23,520 nucleotides of DNA from Baffinella frigidus (taxonomy: Eukaryota > Cryptophyceae > Cryptomonadales > Baffinellaceae). The DNA lies in NCBI GenBank assembly GCA_026770585.1, contig MU647345.1, positions 19,566 through 43,085 on the forward strand, read 5' to 3'. Every line of letters starts with the position of its first letter. Within the stretch, counting starts at the first letter, position 1. The position numbers and the translations under genes were made by a program. The notes under the pieces were generated by a model that was given only the letters and a program-made list of their open reading frames with translations, was not told where the DNA came from and did not search any database. Shown in pieces: positions 8,301 through 16,269 of the stretch.

Positions 8301-8353
8301 AATAGTCCGGAAGAAGGACTATTGCCTGGACTGGCAGGGGAAGGACCTGCCAG
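8301..8353. repeat. Twin small hairpins with GGAAGRA loops
   Basis: AATAGTCC-GGAAGAA-GGACTATT (8301-8323) is followed by CTGGCAGG-GGAAGGA-CCTGCCAG (8331-8353). Both have perfect 8-bp stems and 7-nt loops that differ at one base. The second overlaps the donor-side edge of the last DedA exon copy. Confidence 0.55.
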
Positions 8354-8447
8354 ATTTCCAGCCGGCGACTGGGAGCACTGAGACGGCGACTGGGAGCACT
8401 GAGACGGCGACGGTCGCCAGTACCACCAGGCTCAAGCTGTGCGCCAG
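8347..8447 (-). pseudogene. Downstream copy of the last DedA exon, with in-frame 21-bp duplication
   Basis: The minus strand reads LSLVVLATVAVSVLPV, then VSVLPVA again because a 21-bp unit is tandemly duplicated, and then ends at CTGGCAG|GTCC. This matches the right half and edge of the exon at 8496-8671 and lacks its NFPAVKHN start. It therefore keeps the putative donor edge only. Confidence 0.6.
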
Positions 8448-8495
8448 CTAAACGTAGCACACACAATGCTAAATTTAGCACACATAAGGCTGAAT

Positions 8496-11198
8496 TTAGC
8501 AGATAAAAGGTTGAAGTCGGCGTTTTATGCGGTGCATTAATGTTGGCTGTAGATGCGAAATTGAGGATAGGGGGAGAACCTGCCAGATCTCCCAGATGAC
8601 TGGGAGCACTGATACGGCGACAATTGCTAGGACCACCAGCGTAAAGTTGTGCTTCACTGCTGGGAAGTTCCCTGCAGGTTAGGGTTTCAGGGTTAGCGTT
8701 TATTCCAGGTTTGTTCAGGGTTTAGGGTTTCAGGGTCTAGGGTTAGGGGTTTGACCAGTTACGTGGTTCAAGGTTTAGGGGGTTAGGGATTGGGGTGAGG
8801 ATGGAGACGACACCGATCTAACGCTACACCCTACACCCTGCGATCACCAGGACCAAAAGGGTGAACTTGTGCTTCACCGCTGGAAAGTTTCCTGCAGAGA
8901 GAGTCCTTTGTTGATGTAAGAGCATGTAGCACATTGCGGAAGGCATCTGCGGCGCTGACGCTGGTTGTTTGGCAATAAATTAACAATCTCTCTCCTTCGT
9001 TAATACCAACACGGCCGCCATGTTTGCACCCCCACCGAGGCTGTGTCTGCGCAGGACCTAGAGGCTTCAGGGGTTAGGAGGTTAGGGGTTAGGTGACCCT
9101 GGACCGTGAAGTTGTGCTTCTCCGCTGGAAAGTTGCCTGGCGCAGGGTTTTGGGGTTTCGGGTATCGGGTTTAGGGTTTCGGGTTTCAGGTTGAGGGTAT
9201 AGGGTTTAGGGGTTGGGATTTAAGGTTTAGGGTTGAGGGTTCAGTACCGAAGAAGAAGCCGGCTCCAGCGAAGAGGAAAACTAAACACCAAACACTAAAC
9301 CCTACACCACAACCCCCCCAAACCCTAAACCCCAATATTCGTGTTTGATTCAAATCAAATGCGATTTGGTTAAATCAAACCCTATTTAAATTACGTACCG
9401 AAGAAGAAGCCAGCTCCAGTGAAGAGAAAGGTCCAGAGAAAGGCTCCAAAGACATTGTACAGCGCGAACTTGTTGTAATCCATCCTGGTTTGGGGTTTCG
9501 GGTTTCGGGTTTCTGGTTTAGGCAGGGAATCAATTAATTCAACTGAGGCGGTTAGGGTTTGGGGTTTGGGGTTTTAGGGTTTAGGGTTTAGGGTTTGGGG
9601 TTTAGGGTTTAGGGTTTAGGGTTTAGGGTTTAGGGTTTAGGGTTTAGGGTTTAGGGTTTAGGGTTTAGGGTGTGGGGTATTAGGTTTAGGGTTTAGGGTT
9701 TAGGGTTTAGGGTTCAGGGTTGAGGGGCCGTACTCGCCGATGCCGGCGACGAATGGCGCGAATGTGCGCACCTGGGAAGAGGGTTGAGGGTTAGGCTCCT
9801 GGGCTTAGGGTTTAGTGGGTTTGGGGTTTAGGGTGTAGGGTTTAAGGTTTAGGGTTTAGGGTCGGGAAGGGTTGGGGTTGGGGGGGTTGGGGTTTATGGT
9901 GTAGGGTGTAGGATTTATTGTTTATGGTTTAGGGTTCAAGGTTTGTGGTTCAGGGTTTCGGCTTCGGGGTTTCGGGCTTCGGGTTTAGGGTTTAGAGTTT
10001 AAGGTTTGGTGGGCTTAGGGATTAGGGTTGAGGGTTTATAAAGTGTGGGGTGTAGAGTTTAGTGGTTACGATGGGGACGAAGCGGGCGAGGACGATCGTC
10101 TTGCCCCCGTACTTCTCGTAGAACTCCTCCGTCTGATGTTCGGGGTGTTGTAGATTTCGGGTTAGCGCGGAATTCACTGCAGGTCGGGGGTTCAAAAAAA
10201 TCGAAAAATCGCATTGATTTTCACGTCCATCTGAAGTTTTATGGTATCTTAGACACGAATTTGATGACAAGATCGCGAACCCGCCCATAAGATGTCACGA
10301 ATCGAATCATTTTCACGTTTTTTCGTTCCCCGATCCCCCGATCTGATCTCGAAAAATTCCACGCTAACCCGAAATCTACAATATGGGTTAGAGCGCTGTG
10401 CAGAGAATTTGGCCGCCGCGATAACGAAACATTGGCTAAAGTTGACGCTGTGTCCCAGAACCGTCAACGTTACCCATTTAAAAAATTATTTGCGTGGCCA
10501 ACTTGAATGCACAGCGCTCTACCTCCCGCCCTCAGAGTCTCTGAAACCCTACACCTTACACCCGAAATTTTCGGGTTGAGGGGCCACGCCAGGTCATCAG
10601 ATGATTTTTCATTTTACTACACGATCTACGAGCAAAGCTGATTCTCACCCGGGAAACTCGCCAAACGTGTTTGGAATTGGAGCTCTTGCCATGCGCTACA
10701 TTTGTTTTTGCACCACGAAAATCTTTAAGCGCGAAACGTTGCGTGTGAAATTTTCATTTATGACCTGGCGTGGTTAGGCAGGGATTCAATCAATCACGGG
10801 GGGAGGGAAGGGGGGGGGGGGCGTTGTTTCTTTGCAGGGATTCGATCAAGCACTGGGGAGAGGAGGGGGGACGTTGTTTAGGGTTCATGGGCTTAGACAG
10901 GGATCCAATGAAGCAAAAGGAGGAGAGAAGACCTTGCGGAGGTTCTTGCGTTTGAGGAACCTGGTTTCGGATTTCGCGTTTCGGGGGTAGGGGTTTGGAG
11001 GGGTTGGTTGCGGTGGATAGGATTCAGGGGTCTGGGCTTAGGGGCTTTGGGTTTAGGGTTTAGGGTTCAGGGTTAAGGGTTTGGAGTTTGGGGGTTGGGT
11101 TTAAGGGTTTAGTCTTTAGTGTTTGGGGTTTGATGTTTGGGGTTTATGGTTTGGTGTTTGGTGTTTGGTGTTTGGTGTTTGGTGTTTGGTGTTTGGTG

Positions 11199-11229
<31 letters not shown>

Positions 11230-14200
11230 TGGTTTCTCGGATTTAGGGTTTGGTGTTTAGTGTTTGGGGATTGGTGTTTGGGTTGAGGGTTTGGTGTTTG
11301 GGGTGTAGGGTGTAAGGTGTAGGGTTTCGGGTTGATGGTTTCGGGTTTCAGGCTAACCAGGAATCAGCTTCGAAGGCCTTCTTGCCCACCTTGGACCCGA
11401 TGAAGTAGTTTACCGCATCGCCTGTAGGGGTTTAGGGTTTAGGGTTTAGGGTTTAGGGTTTAGGGTTTAGGGTTTAGGGTTTAGGGTTTAGGGTTTAGGG
11501 TTTAGGGTTTAGGGTTTAGGGTTAAGGGTTCAGGGTTAGGAGTAGGTTTAGGGTTTAGAGTTGCGTTTAGGGTTTGGGTTTAGAGTTTAGGGTTTAGGGT
11601 GAGGGTTTGGTTCAGTAGTGCACCACATCCCCTGCAGAAGAGACATTTCCAACAAAGGTCTCTTCTTCGCATCTGCTGCGCAAAAATACAACCACGCCAA
11701 AAGTTGACAGTGCTGGTGTGAATCCGTCTTTTGAAAAAAATCAAATACCTCGGAGATTGGCCGATTGTTAAGTCAACAGTCCCGGACTAGTCAACAGCCC
11801 AGGGTTTTAGTCAACAGTCATACGGGGAACTTTTCACCGAGGATGGCGGCCGTGACGAAGACGGCCATGGTGGCCCGGGTTTCCTTGGGGTGCGTTTCGA
11901 TTCCCCGAGTTTGTACCATGGGTGGGTCGATTTCCGCCCCCCCCCCCGGTACAAATCAGGGAGGTCTCCGCGATGAAAAGTCCGCGAGGGGGACACCGGG
12001 GGGGGGGGGACTTGAGTCAACAGTCATGGATATTAGTCAACTACGGGGTTGACTAACCGAGGATAGCGGCCGTGATGAAGACGGCCATGGTTGTCCACAG
12101 GTTCAGAACCTGTTCGCGGGTTTGGGGTTTAGAGTTGAGGGTTTTAATGTTTAGGGTTCGTGGTCCAGAGGTCCAGAACCTGTTCGTGGGCCCGAGGGTC
12201 ACAATCTGTCCTAGTATCCGCTGTCGAGCGAGTTTGCCACGAAATCAAAAGCCAAGGTCGAAAATCGACCTAGGCTTTTCCATAGGAACCCCCTATGTCC
12301 CTACGGTAGGACCTATGGATTACGTTTAGATGGACTGTTCCCTTCTCGCTCGGCAGCGGAACACAGAAGAAGAAGTCCTAGTATCAATCCACTCGGTGGA
12401 CTACCAAGGTTTCGGACCCGCTAGATTTAGCGATAACGTGACCAAATTTGCACCAGATGAAGGCCTGAAGTCAACTGCGCCCCGGCCGGGGAAAGACTTT
12501 TGATTCAAGGTCCGTAGTCCGCCGAGTGGACAGATGAAGAATGATAGCACTGCAGAAGGAGGACCATGCGTCCCCGCCACTCTAATCCGGATGATCAAGT
12601 AATTTAAATCTTGTCTGGCAGTTGAAATTACTAATTTTTATTGGATCATACTGTAACAGTAAAGAAAATGTGTTGTCATTATCATTACCGGAAACGATGT
12701 AAATGTGAATATAACGACTCTCCTTCGGAATCCGGGTCAACTTAGCTTCCGGCAGCACCCCACACAGCGGAATACAAAGGGAGTTTTTGGATAACCCGGA
12801 ATTGGATAATCCACAGACCCTACGGTAGGCAATACCGTAGGGACATAGGGGGTTTCCCACGGATAAGGTAACGGGAAATCACGACCACCTGCGCACGAGA
12901 GCGTCCTTTTTTGAGTTGACTAATCTGGCCTCACTCGGGTTGACCGACTATCCTCAAGTTGACATGCTGGGTATGCGGTACACATCCGTCAACTTTGGAG
13001 CGGGAAAGACCCCGGACGCAGCAAATTGGTAAGCTCGAATAGACTGGGACTGAGCATACATTGAGGGCTGCACGGGACGTGACACGGTGCACAACACGTG
13101 CGCAAAAGTGTGAAGGGGTTCAGGGAGGACGTTGGGGGCCGCGAGCGCGCCGCACGCCAAGAGCAACGAGTCTCCCGGGAGGAACGCGTGGAATGGACGC
13201 GACGCAGTATACACCACCTAGCTATGCCTCAGCCAATCTGGTCTCCTCAACATGAGGGGACCGGAACATGATCCCCCTGTTTTGTGGTGCAGATGCGTCA
13301 AGTTTCGTGAGAAAAGGATCATTCAACCCGACTGGGGCAGGGGCAGAGGACGTTGAGGGCCGCGAGGGCGCCGCACGCAAAGAGCAGCGAGTCTCCCGGG
13401 AGGAACGGCGTCACCACCAGCCCTGCCGTTTTCGGGGTTTCGGGTTTAGGGTTCCAAGTGTATGGCGCTGAACCACACAGGGTTTAGGGTCCAGGGCGCC
13501 GAACCACACAGCGGGCTACGCACTGATTTCGTGAATAACCCACGAGTGGATAATCCAAAGGACCCTACGGTAGGCGATCCGTAGGGACGTAGGGTTGTTT
13601 CTACGGATATCCTAACCGCACGCGAAGAGGAGGGAATCTCCCGGCTGGAACTGCGTCACCACCAGCCCTGCCCTTTCGGGCTCGGCCTTTGCGGTTTGCG
13701 GTTTGCGGTTTGGAGTTTAGGATTAAGGGTTCAGAGTGTAGGGGTTTGGGGTTTAGGGTTTAGGGTTTAGGGTTTAGGGTTGAGGGTTTAGGCACCAGCC
13801 CTGACGCGGCAGGAGGGAGAGGGTCCAGGCGTCAGGGTTTATTCAGGGTTCAGGGTTCAGGGTTCGGGGTTTAGGGGTCAGGGTCAGGGGGCGGGGGTGT
13901 ACGAGTCAGGGGGGGGGGCAGGACGAAAACAAACTTAAACATCATCTCACGTTGCGAATCCACAGCCGACGTTTTCAGCGGCAAGTACCCTGTTGGAGCT
14001 ATTGAAGCTATTGGAGCTACTAGGGCTGTCGAAAACGTTGGAACAATCAGAGCTATTGGAGCTATTAGAAGCATAAGAGGTATCGGTGGCATCGGAGGCT
14101 AGTAACCTGTCTCAGCGAAGACGATCCCCCAGAGCACTGCGTAGGTTGTTGTCCCGTACTTCGCTACCAGGTCCACCTGCCCCCCCCCCCCACTCTTATA

Positions 14201-15871
14201 AGAGAGAGCTTGATCACTACCCACACAGCCGCCATGCCACTCAGCGGACTTCGAAGGGATTTCGAATCACCCAGCAGCGATAAAGCCTAGGACCCTACGG
14301 TAGGCAACCCGTAGGGACATAGGGGGGGTCCTACGGATAATGCAAGGTTACGAAAAGTCGGCCCGGTTTGGGTAGGATCCTAAGGTTACGGAAAGGCGGC
14401 CCAATTTGGGCCGAAAATCCCTTGGTAGCCCGCTGTGTGCCACGCCAGGTCATTTGTCGGAATTTCAGGTACAAGTCTTCTTTAAAACATTGTAACTGGG
14501 TCGAAAAAAATGCATTCGGATCAGACGTGGAAAGGACGAGTGGCCGCGAAATCGATGGTGGCTACGTACCATTTAGTACCACGAAATGGAACGTTGCGTT
14601 CTGAAATTCCCAGCAATGACCTGCCGTGCGTATGTCTCTTGATCAAGAGGCGTCCTCAGCGTCCTCGTCCCGGCCAACGGAGAAACGGCGCCTTCGATTC
14701 CATCTCGAAAGATAACCGAATCGGTTCCTTTTCAGCAGGAGTTTGAATAGGAGAAATCAGGTACGGCATAGTAAATTTTATTGGGCCTCCAAATTAAATG
14801 AAAACGCTATTTTCATCCGGTCAGGAATTCAATTCAAATGCTCGGCAGGGTTCCCCATACAACGAAAATTACCACATACGCGATAAAAGAGTCGTGTCCA
14901 AAAGATCATGTGTAGTAATTTTCGTACATTCGGGGAACTCCCGAGCATTTAATTTAAATGCCTGACCGGATGAAATTATGGAAGGCCTCCTAATTAAATG
15001 AAAACGTTAATTAGGGAACTGATTCAGTCATCTTCTGAGATGAAACTGATCCGAGGCGGGCTTTTGCGGCTCGATGACTTTTTTGGTCGCTCTATTCCAA
15101 GTCTTGCAGACGGTTAATAACAACGACACGAAGACGTCTTACCAGCTCCTTGTCGAGGTGGAGCACAAAATGCAGGGCGCGCGAGAGCCACGCCAGCGGG
15201 CCCGCCCCCCCCGCCACCGCCGCCGCTGGCACCGTTGCCGCCAGCGCCTGTAGCGTGTAGCGTTTCAGTTTTGGGGTACTAGGGTTCAGGGTCCAGGGTT
15301 CAGGGATTAGGGATTCGGGATTAGGGTTTAAGGTGTAGGGCTTAGGGCGTAGTGCCGTCAAGCGAATGCGTGCGCGAGCAACCTCCCCCCCCCCCCCCCG
15401 CGTCCGCAGGCACCGTCTCCGCCACCACCTTTGTTGTGCAGGGTTTAGGGTGAAGAGTTCAGGGTCAAGTGTAGTATTCTGGTCGTTTCGAATTCCCGGG
15501 TGTGTACCAGGGGGGTTGCGGGGGGGCTGGTATAAATCCGGATGAACCCCCCCGTTTTGCTCTGTGATAAATCCGCCAACCCTAAACGATGGGAAGGGGA
15601 GGATGGGGGGGGGCATGAGTCTGAAACAGCGCCCGCCATGCTCGCAGACTCGGTGAAAATGCGCTGCCGCGGAAAACCGTCAAGGAACGGGGGGGAGGGG
15701 CAGGCAGGTCTGCGTGGATGAGGAGGGTGTCACCGAGTTGGCGACGAAGAGCGTCGCGAGCGACAGCGTTGCGGCGAGGTAGCGCCAGACGGTGCCGGTG
15801 AGCAGCGCTCGCAGCCGGACCGGGCCGCGCACAGGGGCCAGGGAGCCCCCTGCCGAGGCGTCCTCTGCCAT
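8496..15871 (-). CDS. DedA/VTT-family membrane protein, 11 exons
   Basis: Exons, in transcript order: 15871-15734, 15247-15143, 14176-14107, 13422-13352, 12109-12058, 11421-11358, 10960-10933, 10132-10070, 9770-9733, 9484-9399, 8671-8496. All introns are GT-AG and phase fits at each junction, giving 296 aa. Hydrophobic segments match a polytopic VTT-domain protein. Signature residues: FAET at 101-104 with TPFLPGD at 109-115 (Glu103 and Asp115, 12 apart), and RFVPIVRTFAP at 193-203 (Arg193 and Arg199, 6 apart). These spacings match the essential acidic and arginine pairs described for Escherichia coli YqjA. Family members act in lipid translocation and membrane homeostasis (bacterial DedA proteins, eukaryotic TMEM41B/VMP1), so a lipid transport role is inferred. 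An upstream in-frame Met at 16090 would add 73 residues rich in Arg, Ser and Ala and nearly free of acidic residues, a possible organelle-targeting presequence. The 3' end is uncertain: CAG|GTTCTC after residue EIWQ may be a donor, in which case the stop at 8496 is not used. Many donors are weak. Confidence 0.88.
8841..8891 (-). pseudogene. Upstream copy of the last DedA exon (acceptor edge kept)
   Basis: The minus strand reads CTGCAG followed by NFPAVKHKFTLLVLVIA in the same phase as the real exon at 8671, then breaks off into telomere-like CCCTACA repeats. Confidence 0.75.
9104..9138 (-). pseudogene. Second upstream copy of the last DedA exon
   Basis: The minus strand reads CCAG followed by NFPAEKHNFT in phase, then breaks off. 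Shorter than the copy at 8841-8891. Both lie upstream of the full exon in transcript order and keep only its start. Confidence 0.72.
9248..9280 (-). pseudogene. Downstream copy of DedA exon 10 (donor edge kept)
   Basis: The minus strand reads FLFAGAGFFFG and then GTACTG, matching the end of the exon at 9484-9399 (FLFTGAGFFFG|GTACGT). The first two thirds of the exon are absent. Confidence 0.75.
9540..10060. repeat. Internal TTTAGGG arrays in DedA introns
   Basis: Near-exact TTTAGGG tandem repeats at about 9570-9670 and 9685-9715, with more degenerate copies from 9780 to 10060. The short island at 9733-9770 is DedA exon 9 (VRTFAPFVAGIG), embedded between arrays. Confidence 0.88.
10149..10380. 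mobile_element. MITE with 26-bp inverted ends
   Basis: The ends TGTAGATTTCGGGTTAGCGC and its mirror are inverted over 26 bp with one mismatch; total length is 232 bp. On the minus strand its end lies 16 nt before the acceptor of DedA exon 8, and the CTAACCC inside the terminal repeat sits where a branch site would be expected. No obvious target duplication. Confidence 0.8.
10389..10521. mobile_element. MITE with TAGAGCGCTGTGCA inverted ends
   Basis: A perfect 14-bp inverted terminal repeat encloses 133 bp. An AAGTTGACG...CGTCAACG pair inside recalls the introner-like family. It abuts the preceding MITE with only 8 bp between. Confidence 0.7.
10584..10774. mobile_element. MITE, CCACGCCAGGTCAT family (copy 2)
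   Basis: The ends CCACGCCAGGTCAT and ATGACCTGGCGTGG are perfect inverted repeats. A sub-terminal GCGAAACGTTGCGTG block is shared with copies 1 and 3. Confidence 0.78.
10980..11345. repeat. Variant heptamer and hexamer arrays (GTTTGGT, TTTTCGG)
   Basis: Degenerate TTTAGGG passes into homogeneous runs of GTGTTTG (about 11155-11205) and then TTTTCGG (about 11203-11230), followed by mixed variants. Local homogenisation of single variants implies slippage or unequal exchange after insertion. Confidence 0.75.
11424..11620. repeat. Internal TTTAGGG array
   Basis: About fourteen nearly exact TTTAGGG units (11430-11522), then degenerate copies. It lies immediately upstream of the DedA exon at 11421-11358, so the sense strand enters the acceptor as CCCTAAACCCCTACAG. 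Confidence 0.9.
11838..11872 (-). pseudogene. Downstream copy of DedA exon 5 (donor edge kept)
   Basis: The minus strand reads TMAVFVTAAILG and GTGAAA, matching the end of the exon at 12109-12058 (TMAVFITAAILG|GTTAGT). The start VLNLWT is missing. Differences include synonymous GCC/GCT. It has a donor in the same phase, so it could be an alternative exon only with a new acceptor. Confidence 0.75.
11901..11963. mobile_element. Inverted-repeat element, GTTTGTACC...GGTACAAATC
   Basis: The ends CCCGAGTTTGTACC and GGTACAAATCAGGG are inverted. It lies between the two copies of DedA exon 5. A second clear copy is at 17044-17104, with fragments at 2608-2655 and 15493-15541. Confidence 0.55.
12159..12179 (-). 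pseudogene. Upstream copy of DedA exon 5 (acceptor edge kept)
   Basis: The minus strand reads GAACAG followed by VLDLWTT, matching the start of the exon at 12109 (GAACAG|VLNLWTT), then breaks into telomere-like sequence. Confidence 0.72.
12277..12320. mobile_element. Palindromic MITE, CCTACGGTAGG family (copy 1)
   Basis: CCATAGGAACCCCCTATGTC followed by CCTACGGTAGGACC. Shorter than the copies at 12790, 13531 and 14284, and inverted relative to them. Confidence 0.55.
12790..12866. mobile_element. Palindromic MITE, CCTACGGTAGG family (copy 2)
   Basis: GGATAATCCACAGACCCTAC, then GGTAGGC and CCGTAGGGACATAGGGGG, then CACGGATAA. The CCCTACGG/CCGTAGGG core is inverted. Confidence 0.7.
12945..13005 (-). 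mobile_element. Introner-like element inside a DedA intron, sense orientation
   Basis: Plus reads GACTATCCTCAAGTTGACAT, then a CTGGGT core, then CATCCGTCAACTTTGGAGC. On the sense (minus) strand of the DedA gene it therefore runs CCAAAGTTGACGG to AACTTGAGGATAGTC, the same sense orientation as the three copies in the plus-strand gene. Confidence 0.65.
13131..13189 (-). pseudogene. Downstream copy of DedA exon 4 (donor edge kept)
   Basis: The minus strand reads FLPGDSLLLACGALAAPN and then GTCCTC, the same donor hexamer as the full exon (13422-13352, FLPGDSLLFACGALAALN|GTCCTC). The GLVVTP start is replaced by unrelated sequence. Confidence 0.8.
13531..13612. mobile_element. Palindromic MITE, CCTACGGTAGG family (copy 3)
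   Basis: It shares GTGGATAATCCAAAGGACCC and CCGTAGGGACGTAGGG with copies 2 and 4. The end merges into the truncated copy of DedA exon 4. Confidence 0.68.
13617..13667 (-). pseudogene. Upstream copy of DedA exon 4 (acceptor edge kept)
   Basis: The minus strand reads GGCAG followed by LVVTQFQPGDSLLFACG and then a stop. Same acceptor and phase as the full exon at 13422. A minimal further copy (CAGGGCTGGTG) is at about 13793-13803. Confidence 0.78.
13680..13890. repeat. Degenerate telomere-like repeats (TTTAGGG, TTTGCGG)
   Basis: GGTTTGCGG repeats at about 13690-13712, then TTTAGGG units at 13755-13790 and TTCAGGG at 13845-13870, all with the C-rich strand as DedA sense strand. A GCTATTGGAGCTA tandem repeat follows at about 13996-14072. 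Confidence 0.75.
14284..14340. mobile_element. Palindromic MITE, CCTACGGTAGG family (copy 4)
   Basis: CCTAGGACCCTACGGTAGGC, then CCGTAGGGACATAGG and a GTCCTACGGATAA end. Confidence 0.72.
14440..14629. mobile_element. MITE, CCACGCCAGGTCAT family (copy 3)
   Basis: The ends CCACGCCAGGTCATTTG and CAATGACCTGCCGTG are inverted with few mismatches, with a GGAATTTCAG/CTGAAATTCC sub-terminal pair. 190 bp, within DedA intron 2. The 78-codon frames here are by-products. Confidence 0.75.
14784..14989. mobile_element. Large foldback element, ~95-bp arms
   Basis: The arms (about 14784-14878 and 14908-14989) pair through GGCCTCC, CATCCGGTCAGG, AAATGCTCGG and CGAAAATTACCACAT. Flanking AATTAAATGAAAACG occurs at both ends in direct orientation. 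AT-rich compared with its surroundings, and without coding capacity. Confidence 0.75.
15275..15470. repeat. Degenerate telomere-like repeats in DedA intron 1
   Basis: TTCAGGG, ATTAGGG and TTTAGGG variants, interrupted by a C homopolymer (about 15385-15401). C-rich on the DedA sense strand. From 15493 to 15541 lies a degenerate GTGTACC...GGTATAAATCC element. Confidence 0.65.
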
Positions 15872-16269
15872 CGCCAGCTTCGCGTGGCTGCCCAATGTGC
15901 GGCTTGGAGCGCCGAACGTGCGAGAGAGACCGCCATCGCATGCAGCGGCGGTGCGGGGGGGGAGCGCCCCCCCGCTGTGGAGCGCCTGGAAGCCCGCCCC
16001 GCGGAGGTGGCGCGGCGAAATGCGGGGAAGCTGGGCCGGCCCCAGCATGCCGGCGCTCGTGGCGAAGCAGGGGATGCCTGGCGCGATCATGGTGTGCGAT
16101 GCTGGTCCTGGGTCCTGGAAAAAAAATCTCTCTTTGTACGCAGCGGGACCTCTCCTAAAAGTGGTTCTGAGGGCTAAGTCAATTACCCCCTTTTTCAAGG
16201 GGGTTAAACTGGACGAGACCAGCAAGTCCAAGAGAGACTCCCGTTTTAGAAATCACATCTGCCTCTCAA
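15872..16269. promoter_or_regulatory. Divergent intergenic region between the two main genes
   Basis: The start codons of the minus-strand DedA-family gene (15871, or 16090 for a longer protein) and the plus-strand Cys-rich gene (16270) face away from each other, so this segment should carry both promoters. I see no TATA box. A CCCCCTTTTTCAAGGGGG hairpin lies at about 16187-16204, and CCCTCCAACTTAAC-like or telomere-like repeats are absent. If the upstream Met is used, only 16091-16269 is intergenic. Confidence 0.5.

Larger units (their letters stand above)
8675..9335. repeat. Degenerate telomere-like repeats in the last DedA intron
   Basis: Mostly GGGTTTAG-type variants on plus (C-rich on the sense strand), broken by exon copies at 8841-8891, 9104-9138 and 9248-9280. 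One segment (9281-9335) is C-rich on plus, an exception to the orientation tendency. Confidence 0.7.
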
